From positions 1,178,001 to 1,242,000 of the forward strand of contig OZ245715.1 in the NCBI GenBank assembly GCA_965226965.1: a DNA stretch of 64,000 bases. The letters run 5' to 3'. The stretch is from Endoryza foliicola. GTDB lineage: Bacteria > Bacteroidota > Bacteroidia > Chitinophagales > Chitinophagaceae. Below the pieces are notes generated by a model, which made no database searches, had not been told where the DNA came from, and was given only the letters and a program-made list of their open reading frames with translations. A program made the translations under genes and the position numbers. Shown here one piece after another: positions 24,953-33,727 of the stretch (its first letter is position 1; each line of letters starts with the position of its first letter).

Positions 24953-25660
24953 TTAATTCTCTTCCGTATACTTATATCCAACCCCTCTCACCGAGTGGAA
25001 ATAAATCGGATTTCTGCTGTCTTCTTCAAAGTATTTCCGGAAGTTGAGAATGAAATTATCGATGGTTCTGGTAGTAGGATAAACATTGTAGCCCCAAACC
25101 GTTTGAAGAATCTTTTCTCTTGGAACTACTTCGTTTTTGTTTTCAATGAGCAACTTCAGCAACATGGCTTCTTTCTTACTCAACTGAATTTTTTCTCCGT
25201 TTTTATTCACTGCTTCTTGCGCCTTAAAATCGACTTGGTTTTTCCCGAATGAATACGTGTTTCCAACCGTCTCTTTGTCTTGCAGCTTTTTATTCTTTTC
25301 GATCAATTTATGAACGCGAAGGAGCAGTTCTTCTAAATTGAAAGGCTTGGTCATGTAGTCGTCAGCACCTTTTTTCAAGCCCAATACTTTGTCGGAACTA
25401 TTGTTTTTCGCGCTGAGGATGAGAATGGGCACTTCATTGTTGCGAACACGGATGGTTTCCGTAACATGGATGCCATCGGCTTCTGGTAGCATAACATCCA
25501 AAATGATCAAATCGAAATATTCGGACGCTACTTTTTCCAAGGCCTGTGCTCCATCATAAGCAGAAGTAACTTCATAGCCTTCCAATTCTAAATTCAGACG
25601 GAGTGCTTCATGAAGATTCTCTTCATCTTCTACCAGTAGTATCGATAATTTTTGACTCAT
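24953..25660 (-). CDS. OmpR-family response regulator
   Basis: This 235-residue protein has an N-terminal receiver domain with acidic pocket VEDEEN, phospho-acceptor Asp in DLIILDVMLPEADG and Lys in KKGADDYMTKPF. The C-terminal winged-helix domain ends TRTIDNFILNFRKYFEEDSR...GVGYKYTEE. It is translationally coupled to the upstream histidine kinase, with a 4-bp overlap (start at 25660, kinase stop at 25657). The regulon is unknown; proximity to gldH suggests but does not show an envelope role. Confidence 0.94.
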   Translation of the reverse strand: MSQKLSILLVEDEENLHEALRLNLELEGYEVTSAYDGAQALEKVASEYFDLIILDVMLPEADGIHVTETIRVRNNEVPILILSAKNNSSDKVLGLKKGADDYMTKPFNLEELLLRVHKLIEKNKKLQDKETVGNTYSFGKNQVDFKAQEAVNKNGEKIQLSKKEAMLLKLLIENKNEVVPREKILQTVWGYNVYPTTRTIDNFILNFRKYFEEDSRNPIYFHSVRGVGYKYTEEN

Positions 25661-26640
25661 ATTTTGAAGGTCACTGTAAAGATACAGCCTGTTGGGTTAT
25701 TGTCGCGTATTTGAATAGTAGCTCGGTGGCTTTCAGCAATTTTCTTACACAGGTACAGTCCTAGGCCCGTGCCTTTGGTTGTGCGAGTGGCTTCATTTCC
25801 TACTCGGTAGAACTTGTCGAATACCTTGCTTTTTTCTTCATTCGGAATGCCTGGTCCTAGATCGATAACGCTGAGTACTAATCGATGTTCCTCTTTTTTT
25901 AATTCGCACTTAACAATTTGGTTGTTAGGTGTGTATTTGTTCGCGTTTTCGAGCAAGTTGTTGACTAAAATGGTGATCAGCAAAGGATCCCCTTCAATTT
26001 CACAATCAGCATCGGTGACGGAGGTCCAGTTTTTATTGGGGAATCGAACTTTGAAGTCCTGAATGCACGCATTCACTAGATCGGTCAAATTGATTTCTTC
26101 TTTAGAAGCACGGTAGCTGTTTCCTTCCAGTTGAGAGGAAACGAGGATATTGTTGGTGAGCGCATTCAGTCGGTTGGTTTCCTGAATGGTCATTTGTAAT
26201 ATCTTTTGTCTTTTGGTTTCTTCGAGTTGGTGTTTTTGAAGGGTTTCGAGGTTGAGCTTGGCTACGGCGATGGGGGTTTTAAGTTCGTGTGTAATGGCCA
26301 TCATGAAATTCTGCTGTTGCTGTTGAATTTGCCACTGTTTGCGAACAGAGCGGTATACAAACGCAGCGCCTAATAATATTAAAGCAAGGAATGTAGCCCC
26401 CTCGCCGATGTATTTTTTAGAATTGCGTTCTTTTTCGTCGATCAGTTGATGCTTTGCCTCCTCAAATCGAGTGGTGTTTTCCAGTCCATTGTTTTGTCCT
26501 ACCAGTTGCTGGTATTTAAACAAATACATCTGCTGATTTTGACGCTCCAAGGAAATAAACCACCATACCAGTGCTGCTATAATATATAACAGCAGGATCC
26601 AGTATACATAGGTAATTACCCTGAATTTCGACTTTATCAT
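25657..26640 (-). CDS. Sensor histidine kinase
   Basis: This 327-residue kinase has two membrane helices (residues ~8-28 and ~80-97) flanking a short periplasmic part without a recognisable sensor domain. The dimerisation box is MMAITHELKTPIAVAKLNLE with the phospho-acceptor His. The ATPase domain carries NNLLENANKYTPN, DLGPGIPNEEKSKVFDKFYR and GTGLGLYLCKKI. No HAMP domain is obvious. It starts 2 bp downstream of the gldH stop, so gldH, the kinase and the regulator may be one transcript. Confidence 0.93.
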   Translation of the reverse strand: MIKSKFRVITYVYWILLLYIIAALVWWFISLERQNQQMYLFKYQQLVGQNNGLENTTRFEEAKHQLIDEKERNSKKYIGEGATFLALILLGAAFVYRSVRKQWQIQQQQQNFMMAITHELKTPIAVAKLNLETLQKHQLEETKRQKILQMTIQETNRLNALTNNILVSSQLEGNSYRASKEEINLTDLVNACIQDFKVRFPNKNWTSVTDADCEIEGDPLLITILVNNLLENANKYTPNNQIVKCELKKEEHRLVLSVIDLGPGIPNEEKSKVFDKFYRVGNEATRTTKGTGLGLYLCKKIAESHRATIQIRDNNPTGCIFTVTFKI

Positions 26641-26642
26641 TA

Positions 26643-27122
26643 TTAATTAGTCACCTTTTCAATGCGGATACCGGCATTCATCACGTGTTCCAGCGGGTCT
26701 TCACGCATAATTTGGGCGAGTGTAAAGGTATATACGCCTTTTTTAGGGAAGCGAGATGGACTAGCATCCAATAAAATTCGGTGTTCGAAGATGTCATCCA
26801 TTCCACTACCCAACCAGCCTCGTTCGTCGGTAGCAAGGGTCAGGTTTTTGCGATTCACATATGCGAAATCACCGGGGGGTTGAACAGTGATGGTCATCCA
26901 AACATTTTTGTAACGATAGGCGTCGGTATGACGAAACACTACATAAATGCGGTACAATGAAGTAGTATCTTCTACGGTAAATTGAATACTTGGTTTGAAT
27001 TGACTGTTCCAAGCGTGCTCGGGTATTGAAATATTTTTCTCAAATACTCCATTGGGCCGGCAACCAACCAGTGCCAACATTAAGATCACTATCGGGAAGA
27101 CTAGTTTTTTCAAGGAAGTCAA
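26643..27122 (-). CDS. gldH: Gliding motility lipoprotein GldH
   Basis: This 159-residue lipoprotein has a signal peptide ending LALVGC (Cys21). It continues with NISIPEHAWNSQFKPSIQF, the central YRIYVVFRHTDAYRYKNVWM and LTLATDERGWLGSGMDDIFE, and ends with ALxQIMREDPLEHVMNAGIR-type text. This is the GldH family, required for gliding in Flavobacterium johnsoniae. The presence of gldH and gldA (52 kb) suggests gliding machinery. It is followed at 2 bp by the two-component kinase. The promoter box lies only 8 nt before the start, so the mRNA leader must be very short. Confidence 0.9.
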   Translation of the reverse strand: MTSLKKLVFPIVILMLALVGCRPNGVFEKNISIPEHAWNSQFKPSIQFTVEDTTSLYRIYVVFRHTDAYRYKNVWMTITVQPPGDFAYVNRKNLTLATDERGWLGSGMDDIFEHRILLDASPSRFPKKGVYTFTLAQIMREDPLEHVMNAGIRIEKVTN

Positions 27123-27130
27123 TTTTTCTG

Positions 27131-27138
27131 CAAAATTA
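27131..27138 (-). promoter_or_regulatory. gldH -7 promoter box
   Basis: TAATTTTG on the minus strand matches TAnnTTTG. Its downstream edge is 8 nt from the gldH start codon, implying an almost leaderless transcript. Confidence 0.5.
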
Positions 27139-27152
27139 AGGATAGCAAGGAA

Positions 27153-28028
27153 TTAGAGTACATTTAAGACCTGTTCTTTTGCTTTTTCCAGCTCATCTTT
27201 CATAATAACAACCGCTTTTTGAATGGTGCTATCATATGCCTTGGCTCCGGTAGTATTGATCTCTCTTCCAATTTCCTGAAGTACAAAGGACAATTTCTTT
27301 CCTTTTCCTTCGCCGTCTTCAGCCAAAATTTGACGGAAGTATTCGCAGTGGTTTTTCAAGCGCACTTGTTCTTCGCTGATATCAATTTTTTCAATGTAGT
27401 AAATGATCTCTTGTTCAAGGCGGTTTTTATCGTAACTGTCTTTCCCAACATTCTCTTCGAGTACTTTTACGAGACCGTCTTTGATTTTTTGTTTGCGCAT
27501 TGGCTCCAGTTTGATCACTTCGTCTTGTTGGGTGCGAATATTCTCGATTCGTAACAAAAGATCTGCTTCGAGGCTCTTGCCTTCTTCTGCACGGTGAAGG
27601 CTAAGGTCATCAATAGCGGCATCGATCACTTTTTTAAATTCTTCCCATTCTTTATCGGTGAGGGTTTCTCCGGTTGGTGTAATTACTTCGGGAAGTTTCA
27701 GGATGCTGCTTAGAATTTGAGAAGAATCCAAGTTTAATTCTTTCGAAAGTTCAGCGATGGGTTGGTAATATGCTTTCGCCAAATTGATATTGATGCTAAC
27801 GGGTTTTGCCTGTCCACTTTCTTTCAAACTGATGATACAATCTACAGTACCACGACCGAGCTTCGAAGAAAGGATGCTACGGATGTCGAATTCGAAAGGC
27901 TTAAGGAAAGCGGGCATTTTCAAAGAAAGTTCAAATTGCTTTCCGTTGAGTGATTTAATGTCGATAAGAAAGGTTTTGTCTCCCACATTGCGTTCGGCTC
28001 TACCGAATCCGGTCATAGATTTTAACAT
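27153..28028 (-). CDS. yicC: YicC-family endoribonuclease
   Basis: This 291-residue protein begins with the family hallmark MLKSMTGFGRAE and contains EIKSLNGK-type text (LIDIKSLNGKQFELSLKMP). It ends GKKLSFVLQEIGREINTTGA and a final helix (KDELEKAKEQVLNVL). YicC/YloC proteins are RNases; the E. coli member contributes to degradation of the small RNA RyhB. In Bacteroidota it commonly precedes gmk, but here gldH follows 30 bp downstream. The start is unambiguous. Confidence 0.93.
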   Translation of the reverse strand: MLKSMTGFGRAERNVGDKTFLIDIKSLNGKQFELSLKMPAFLKPFEFDIRSILSSKLGRGTVDCIISLKESGQAKPVSININLAKAYYQPIAELSKELNLDSSQILSSILKLPEVITPTGETLTDKEWEEFKKVIDAAIDDLSLHRAEEGKSLEADLLLRIENIRTQQDEVIKLEPMRKQKIKDGLVKVLEENVGKDSYDKNRLEQEIIYYIEKIDISEEQVRLKNHCEYFRQILAEDGEGKGKKLSFVLQEIGREINTTGAKAYDSTIQKAVVIMKDELEKAKEQVLNVL

Positions 28029-28104
28029 GCAAAATGTATTTGATGCAAAGTAATGAATAGTTTTTTCTAAAGTGGTTTTAATTGGTAAGCGTGAGAACTT
28101 GCTT

Positions 28105-28135
28105 AAAACAAAATCTCCCGGTGAACCGGGAGATT
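28105..28135 (-). terminator. Strong minus-strand terminator
   Basis: AATCTCCCGG (28112-28121) pairs perfectly with CCGGGAGATT (28126-28135) over a 4-nt loop, and the minus-strand tail is TTGTTTTAAG. It lies upstream of yicC and downstream of the broken frame 28170-28442, so it would end transcription of that small locus. Confidence 0.75.
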
Positions 28136-28169
28136 ATTATGTGGATGGGTTAGTAAGTACCGGGAAAAA

Positions 28170-28442
28170 TTAATTTCCCTTCACAATATTAAATATAATT
28201 TCTACTATGTAAAAAAATATTTCTTGATTTTTATTCACATTAAAGATGCTTTCTGTGGAAAAGGATGGATTGTCTTCGATTTTTAATGCAGTCATTTTTA
28301 ATTTCTTTCCTTCGAAATGAATTGAAGGCTTGTGCTCTTGTTCTGCTAAATGTTTAGCAACTTGGTTTTGTTAAACAAATCTCATTCTTTCGAAACATTG
28401 ATGAATACTGTATTCTATCGATTTTAATTTTTCAATTTTCAT
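28170..28442 (-). pseudogene. 90-codon frame broken by one in-frame TAA
   Basis: Reading from an ATG at 28442 (after TTGAAGG, a possible ribosome site) gives MKIEKLKSIEYSIHQCFERM, then RFV and a TAA at 28371-28373. The same frame stays open for another 66 codons to a TAA at 28170, giving protein-like text such as NQVAKHLAEQEHKPSIHFEG and ending IVEIIFNIVKGN. An internal ATG at 28295 could yield a 41-residue product. A strong terminator follows 35 bp later. Either the gene was inactivated by a nonsense mutation, two short peptides are made, or the reading is fortuitous. I do not recognise the family. Confidence 0.4.
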
Positions 28443-28500
28443 CCTTCAATTTTAAAAACACCGCTCCCAATAATTTTATCTAGAGTTCATTCAACCTTTC

Positions 28501-28508
28501 TATTTTTG
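28501..28508 (+). promoter_or_regulatory. -7 promoter box of the LpxD-like gene
   Basis: TATTTTTG matches TAnnTTTG and ends 16 nt before the ATG at 28525. Confidence 0.5.
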
Positions 28509-28524
28509 TGAAAATTTTACTGAT

Positions 28525-29463
28525 ATGAAGTTTCCTGCACCTGTTTCACTTTCTTGGATCGCGTCGCTTATTGGAGCGAAAGTTTTGGGCGATGACAGTT
28601 TACAAGCAACCGGAATCAACGAAATTCACCGTGTTGAGGCAGGTGATTTGGTTTTTGTAGATCATCCGAAGTATTACGACAAGTGCTTACAATCGGCTGC
28701 CAGCTTCATTATCATTAACAAAGAAGTAGAATTCCCACAAGGCAAAGCATTATTGGTGGTAGAACAACCTTTTGAGGCCTACCTGAAAATTGTTCAACAT
28801 TTCAGACCGTTTACGCCTGCAAATGGTATGATTCAACAAACGGCTCAAATAGGAGAAGGTACATACATCGCTCCCAATGTTTATGTAGGACACCATGTTA
28901 AAATAGGAAAAGACTGCAGAATTCATCCCAATGTTACCATCATGGATCATTGTGTTATTGGCGATCGCGTGGTGATTCAAAGTGGAACTGTAATTGGCAG
29001 TGATGCGTTCTATTACAATTCTAAAAAGAATCGCGATGTGTGGTATAAGCGAATGGAAAGCTGTGGTATGGTTATTTTAGAGGACGATGTAGAAATTGGA
29101 GCTCAGTGTAGCATCGATAGAGGCGTTACACATAATACGGTTATTGGAAGAGGTACGAAAACAGATAATATGGTGCATATCGGCCACGATACAGTTACCG
29201 GACCTAACTGTTTGTTTGCAGCACAAGTAGGTATTGCCGGAGCAGTAGAAATTGGAAGCGGCGTTATTTTCTGGGGTCAAGTTGGAGTAAACAAAACCAT
29301 TACCATTGGTGATAATGCGATTGTAATGGGACAGTCGGGTGTTGTTTCTTCTATTGAGGGTAGTAAAGTGTATTGGGGTACTCCGGCCATCGATCATCGA
29401 GAAAAGATGAGAGAAGTGGTATGGGTGAAACGAATCCCGCAGTTATGGGAAAAGAATAAGTAA
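28525..29463 (+). CDS. LpxD-like UDP-3-O-acylglucosamine N-acyltransferase
   Basis: This 312-residue protein has an N-terminal uridine-binding-type domain (SWIASLIGAKVLGDDSLQAT, GDLVFVDHPKYYDKCLQSAA) followed by a left-handed beta-helix of hexapeptide repeats (IGEGTYIAPNVYVGHHVKIG and onward, residues ~110-290). The catalytic His region (VHIGHDTVTGPNCLFAAQ) matches LpxD. It is shorter than typical LpxD (~340), and Bacteroidota often carry such a second paralogue. It may act in lipid A or in modification of another UDP-sugar. It is monocistronic between its own promoter and a terminator. Confidence 0.82.
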   Translation: MKFPAPVSLSWIASLIGAKVLGDDSLQATGINEIHRVEAGDLVFVDHPKYYDKCLQSAASFIIINKEVEFPQGKALLVVEQPFEAYLKIVQHFRPFTPANGMIQQTAQIGEGTYIAPNVYVGHHVKIGKDCRIHPNVTIMDHCVIGDRVVIQSGTVIGSDAFYYNSKKNRDVWYKRMESCGMVILEDDVEIGAQCSIDRGVTHNTVIGRGTKTDNMVHIGHDTVTGPNCLFAAQVGIAGAVEIGSGVIFWGQVGVNKTITIGDNAIVMGQSGVVSSIEGSKVYWGTPAIDHREKMREVVWVKRIPQLWEKNK

Positions 29464-29467
29464 TAAG

Positions 29468-29495
29468 AAAAACCTCAGCATTTGCTGAGGTTTTT
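29468..29495. terminator. Bidirectional intrinsic terminator
   Basis: AAAAACCTCAGC (29468-29479) pairs perfectly with GCTGAGGTTTTT (29484-29495), loop ATTT. Flanking A- and T-runs allow use from both sides. It sits between the LpxD-like stop (+) and the stop of the next gene (-). Confidence 0.9.
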
Positions 29496-29498
29496 AAT

Positions 29499-30581
29499 TT
29501 ATTCGTAGTAATAATCGTAGGGAAGTTGTTCGGCCATTTTCTTCCAAGCCCAATAGCCGAAATTGACCATATCGGTTTGATCGTAAAAGAATCCATTCCC
29601 CGATATTACAATGGTGTCTAACATCGTGATGGCAGTGATCTGCGAAGTTGTATTCGCAGGTAATTTGTAGAGTTCCAGGAATTTTTTATCCGGAAATACA
29701 CGTTTATAACTAACGCGGTATCTTCCTTTCCATGCCAAAATTACTTCTCCGCTATCTTTTGCATAGAACTCTTCATTGTAGAGGTCTTTTATGATTTCAG
29801 ATTGATCAACATTGGGGTTGGGACCTAACTTTTCAATCATGAACCCTTCCTCCGTTATTCTGTTCTCATAATACGAACGCATGAAGTGCAAACGTGAGCC
29901 CAAATAGGTTCTGGCTCTGTTCTTCTTGAATTGAATTCTGGCTTCTTCCGTTGTATCGATCTCATTGTAAAGAGCAAAGCCAATAAATTGGCTCGTGTTA
30001 TTATTGTATTCGAAAATGAAAGAATCGAGTTGGTATTTTATTTTGTATCCCAATGCATAATTGGTGATCTGCAAGTCTTCCTTGGTTAAAACTTTTAAGC
30101 GGTTTCTTTTCTTATTGTAGAAAAAGCGCAGTGCTTCTGGGTTTTTAAGTACACATTTTTTGGCATTTTCGGTAGTGCCGAAGAAATTCTCTAAAAAGAA
30201 ATTTCCATACTTGGCAAACCCATCCGGAACTTCATTACTGGCAACAACGGCCACTTCCGACATCACTTTTTCTGCCGCAGCCAGTTCAACAAACAATGTG
30301 TCTGTGGCAATATGATTTGCAGTGATTCTGAAATTTTTTCGTTCGTAACCCGTATAGGAAACGGTTAAATCGTATCCGCCCGGGGGAAGTTTTAAATAGA
30401 AATAGCCATCGTTGGTAGCAGTGGCACCGTAAGAGGTGTTGGGGCAAAATGCAGAAGCGCCCGAAAGTGGTTGCTTGGTAGCAGAATCTACTGCTCTACC
30501 AATTACGATAATGGGTCCATCTTGCGACCACGCCAAAAAAGAGCACAGGTTTAACAGGAATAAGAGGATTGTTTTTTGCAT
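29499..30581 (-). CDS. Carboxypeptidase-like regulatory domain protein
   Basis: This 360-residue exported protein has a signal peptide (ILLFLLNLCSFLAWS). A CarboxypepD_reg-like beta-sandwich follows (VIGRAVDSATKQPLSGASAF, FYLKLPPGGYDLTVSYTGYE), then about 240 residues without a recognised domain but rich in aromatic and charged residues. This is the common N-terminal module of TonB-dependent receptors and surface proteins of Bacteroidota, but no plug or barrel is present. It is probably an envelope protein of unknown role. Its stop lies 4 bp from the bidirectional terminator. Confidence 0.8.
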   Translation of the reverse strand: MQKTILLFLLNLCSFLAWSQDGPIIVIGRAVDSATKQPLSGASAFCPNTSYGATATNDGYFYLKLPPGGYDLTVSYTGYERKNFRITANHIATDTLFVELAAAEKVMSEVAVVASNEVPDGFAKYGNFFLENFFGTTENAKKCVLKNPEALRFFYNKKRNRLKVLTKEDLQITNYALGYKIKYQLDSFIFEYNNNTSQFIGFALYNEIDTTEEARIQFKKNRARTYLGSRLHFMRSYYENRITEEGFMIEKLGPNPNVDQSEIIKDLYNEEFYAKDSGEVILAWKGRYRVSYKRVFPDKKFLELYKLPANTTSQITAITMLDTIVISGNGFFYDQTDMVNFGYWAWKKMAEQLPYDYYYE

Positions 30582-30635
30582 GGGGTGAAAACTATAGTGA
30601 TTATTCGAAATTTCCTATAGACCTTACTTCTTCAA

Positions 30636-31646
30636 CTATTTTGCCAAAATTCCGGCACGAACCGCCTCCGAGTATTTTTTACACGCATTATCAATGCTTT
30701 GTGATAATGGAGTAGGCGTAAAATCCTTCAAATGACGACGGATTTTTGAATTGTTAAAATAAGTAAAGCTTTGCGCAACCTTAGCGGTTTCCTTGGTTAA
30801 CAAGGGTTTCTTTCCTGTAAACAGCGCTTTGATCGCTTCCAATCGCCAAGCAATGGCTCCTAAAAACGGCGTTGCCTCTTTTGTTGGAGCTTTCTTTTGA
30901 AAAGACTGCGCAATGGAATCAAAAAGCTTTTTGAAAGAATAGTTTTCGCCGTTTATAATGAAGCGCTGAGATGAAACGGCATCTTCTAATAAGAGAACAG
31001 CTGCAAGGGCAACATCTTCTACTGCTACAAATCCATTCACCCCATTGGTATACCAAGGGAACTCGTTGTAAACATTTTTAAAGATGGCGCAACTCGATTG
31101 ATTCCAATCTCCAAACCCAAGCACTGTACTCGGATTTAAAATAACGGTAGATAGTCCTTCTCCCATTCCCCTCCACACTTCCATTTCAGCTTTATACTTG
31201 CTGATGGCATAGTGAGTATTCGTCTTACTGTCGACCCATTTTTTTTCTTCATCTACTTCTTCTCCGGAACTTGTTCTTCCAAGTGCTGCTACAGAACTGA
31301 TGTATACCAAGCGTTGGATGTTCAATTCAAGTGCGCAATTCACGATATTAGCGGTTCCTTCAATATTTGTTTTGTAAAGTTGCTCGCGTTCATTACCATG
31401 GAAACTCACCATCGCGGCAGCATGAATAACGGCATCACAACCATCCATGGCTTCTAATAAGCCGATGGTATCGAACAAGTCGCAATCAATCCAGTTTATT
31501 TTTTCAAAAGAAGCTTCAGAAAGAGAGAGTGGTTTTTTCGGACTACGGCGAATAGCGGTTACTTGATAACCTCTTTGAATCAGTTCTTCCAATATGTAAG
31601 AACCGATAAACCCCGTTCCGCCTGTTACAAATACATTCTTGTACAA
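30636..31646 (-). CDS. NAD-dependent epimerase/dehydratase family protein
   Basis: This 336-residue extended SDR has the N-terminal Rossmann motif VFVTGGTGFIGSYILEEL and the catalytic YxxxK in THYAISKYKAEMEVW. Substrate-side text VILNPSTVLGFGDWNQSS is typical of the dihydroflavonol-4-reductase / 3-beta-HSD-like group. The substrate is unknown. It lies 53 bp downstream of the 3-hydroxyacyl-CoA dehydrogenase on the same strand, so the two may share a transcript. Confidence 0.9.
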   Translation of the reverse strand: MYKNVFVTGGTGFIGSYILEELIQRGYQVTAIRRSPKKPLSLSEASFEKINWIDCDLFDTIGLLEAMDGCDAVIHAAAMVSFHGNEREQLYKTNIEGTANIVNCALELNIQRLVYISSVAALGRTSSGEEVDEEKKWVDSKTNTHYAISKYKAEMEVWRGMGEGLSTVILNPSTVLGFGDWNQSSCAIFKNVYNEFPWYTNGVNGFVAVEDVALAAVLLLEDAVSSQRFIINGENYSFKKLFDSIAQSFQKKAPTKEATPFLGAIAWRLEAIKALFTGKKPLLTKETAKVAQSFTYFNNSKIRRHLKDFTPTPLSQSIDNACKKYSEAVRAGILAK

Positions 31647-31699
31647 CCTTTGCCGTCTTAATGTTCGAATAATTTTTGGCCTTGCGAAGATACCCCTTT

Positions 31700-32548
31700 T
31701 TAATACTGGTAATATCCCTTTCCGGTTTTTTTGCCCAATTCTCCGCTAGCTACCTTTTCTTTTTGAATATCAGATGGCTTTAAACGTTCGGGTTTTCCCA
31801 ATTGTTCGTATACGGAACAACTTACAGCGTAGTTGATATCATTGCCAATAAGATCCATCAATTTAAACGGCCCCATTTTAAAACCTGTTGATTCGAGTAC
31901 TTCATCTAATAAATCAAAACCAACACCTGTTTTTTCTGCAAGAAACAATGATTCGATATAATAAGGACGTGCCACATGGTTTACAATAAATCCGGGGGCA
32001 TCGATGCATTGAACCGGCGTTTTGCCTAGTGAGCGAGTGAACGCATCCAATGATTCTATGATTGTTGTATCGGTCTTTTCAGCTACTACAATTTCAACCA
32101 AGGGCATTAAAGGTGCCGGATTGAAAAAGTGAAGACCTGCTAATCGATTTTCGAACGGCAATTCATTCGCAATTGCTTTAATTGACAACGAAGAAGTATT
32201 GGAGCAATAAATAGTGGTCGACTTATTTTGATCCATTAATTGACTGAACAAACTTCTCTTTATTTCCAGTTTTTCAACAATGGCTTCAATTATTAGATCC
32301 CCGATACAATCAGTAAGGCTGCCGGTATAATGAATACGCTGATGAATGGTGTTGGCTTCCTCACTCGATAGTTTTCCTTTTGAAGTCAAAAAGTCGAGGT
32401 TTTTTTGAATGGTTTTTTTTGCTGTTTCTAACACTTGCTCGTTCAAATCGAAGAGCACTACTTGGTAGCCTTTGCTTGCACAAACCTGCGCAATTCCGTT
32501 GCCCATGGTGCCGGCACCGCATACTACAATCGTTGTTATCGAACTCAT
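31700..32548 (-). CDS. 3-hydroxyacyl-CoA (3-hydroxybutyryl-CoA) dehydrogenase
   Basis: This 282-residue enzyme has the NAD motif VVCGAGTMGNGIAQVCASKG, the family segments CSNTSSLSIKAIA and LAGLHFFNPAPLMPLVEI (catalytic His), and DAPGFIVNHVARPYYIES. It ends SGELGKKTGKGYYQY. This is the short Hbd/PaaH type acting in fatty-acid or butanoate oxidation. The pheS terminator lies between pheS and this gene, so it probably has its own promoter. Confidence 0.92.
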   Translation of the reverse strand: MSSITTIVVCGAGTMGNGIAQVCASKGYQVVLFDLNEQVLETAKKTIQKNLDFLTSKGKLSSEEANTIHQRIHYTGSLTDCIGDLIIEAIVEKLEIKRSLFSQLMDQNKSTTIYCSNTSSLSIKAIANELPFENRLAGLHFFNPAPLMPLVEIVVAEKTDTTIIESLDAFTRSLGKTPVQCIDAPGFIVNHVARPYYIESLFLAEKTGVGFDLLDEVLESTGFKMGPFKLMDLIGNDINYAVSCSVYEQLGKPERLKPSDIQKEKVASGELGKKTGKGYYQY

Positions 32549-32561
32549 ACTGTAAAGATAG

Positions 32562-32592
32562 AAACAAAAAACGCTTCCCGAAGGAAGCGTTT
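32562..32592 (-). terminator. Intrinsic terminator of pheS
   Basis: On the minus strand AAACGCTTCC pairs with GGAAGCGTTT around a TTCG tetraloop closed by C-G, followed by TTTTGTTTC. It starts 17 bp after the pheS stop. Confidence 0.9.
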
Positions 32593-32608
32593 AAGGTAGA
32601 AAAATATC

Positions 32609-33640
32609 TTAAGTGGCGGCTGTAAATTGCCGTAGGAATCGGACATCGTTTTCGCTGAACAAACGAATATCGGTGATGCCGTATTTTAACAATGCCGGAC
32701 GTTCAATACCCATACCGAAAGCAAATCCGGTATATTTGTTTGGATCGATGCCGCAGTTTTGTAAAACGTTTGGATGCACCATTCCACAACCCAGAATTTC
32801 CAACCAACCTGTTTTCTTACAAATAGCACAACCGGAGCCTCCACAAATTTGACAGCTAATGTCCATTTCCGCACTTGGCTCTGTGAATGGAAAATAGGAG
32901 GGGCGGAAGCGAACTTTTACATCCTTACCGTACATCTCTTGTACGAAATAATACAAGGTTTGTTTTAGATCGGCGAAGGAAACATTTTCATCGATATACA
33001 ATCCTTCTACTTGATGGAAGAAACAATGCGATCTTGCACTAATGGTTTCATTTCTGTATACGCGACCGGGGCAAATAATGCGCAAAGGCAATTCGCCTTT
33101 TTCCATTTCGCGGATCTGAATATTGCTGGTATGCGTTCTCAACAACCAATCAGGATTCTGTTGGATGTAGAAAGTATCCTGCATATCGCGAGCCGGATGG
33201 TGTTCAGGCAGGTTGAGGGCAGTGAAATTATGGAAATCGTCCTCAATTTCAGGTCCTTCTGCAACCGCAAAACCGAGTCGTTGGAAAATTGAAATAATAT
33301 GATTGCGCATCAAGCTTATCGGGTGACGACTGCCCAATGGGAGATTATCGCCCGGAAGGGTATTGTCAATAGAAGGTCCCGCAGCGGCGCTACCGGCTTC
33401 CAATTGTTCTTTCCATTGCTCAAAATGAGATTCAGCAAACTGCTTGAATTCGTTCATGATTTGGCCGAATTCGCGCTTTTTCTCGTTTGCCACATTCTTC
33501 ATCTCACCCATCAGGTTTTTAACGATACCCTTGGTGCCGAGGAAACGGATGCGGAAGGCCTCTAAGGAGGGCGCATCGGTTACTGCGCTTTCCGCAATTT
33601 CTTTCTTTAATTGCTCTATCTGAGCCAACAGTTGCTCCAT
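32609..33640 (-). CDS. pheS: Phenylalanine-tRNA ligase alpha subunit
   Basis: This 343-residue class II synthetase subunit has an N-terminal coiled-coil tRNA-binding arm (LLAQIEQLKKEIAESAV). The catalytic core has motif 2 (RTHTSNIQIREMEKGELPLR, then YRNETISARSHCFFHQVEG) and motif 3 (GFAFGMGIERPALLKYGI). It charges tRNA-Phe together with PheT, whose gene is not in the window. The open frame extends to 33673, but a TAnnTTTG box at 33646-33653 and family starts favour the ATG at 33640. That leaves an almost leaderless mRNA. Confidence 0.95.
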   Translation of the reverse strand: MEQLLAQIEQLKKEIAESAVTDAPSLEAFRIRFLGTKGIVKNLMGEMKNVANEKKREFGQIMNEFKQFAESHFEQWKEQLEAGSAAAGPSIDNTLPGDNLPLGSRHPISLMRNHIISIFQRLGFAVAEGPEIEDDFHNFTALNLPEHHPARDMQDTFYIQQNPDWLLRTHTSNIQIREMEKGELPLRIICPGRVYRNETISARSHCFFHQVEGLYIDENVSFADLKQTLYYFVQEMYGKDVKVRFRPSYFPFTEPSAEMDISCQICGGSGCAICKKTGWLEILGCGMVHPNVLQNCGIDPNKYTGFAFGMGIERPALLKYGITDIRLFSENDVRFLRQFTAAT

Positions 33641-33645
33641 GCCCG

Positions 33646-33653
33646 CAAAGATA
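33646..33653 (-). promoter_or_regulatory. pheS -7 promoter box
   Basis: TATCTTTG on the minus strand, only 5 nt upstream of the pheS start codon. This implies a leaderless or near-leaderless transcript and argues against the longer frame. Confidence 0.5.
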
Positions 33654-33727
33654 CAAAATGGATCGCTATCCACACCTGTTATTAAAAGGACAATGGAGGG
33701 TTTCAGGCTAAGATATATCTTGCATTC

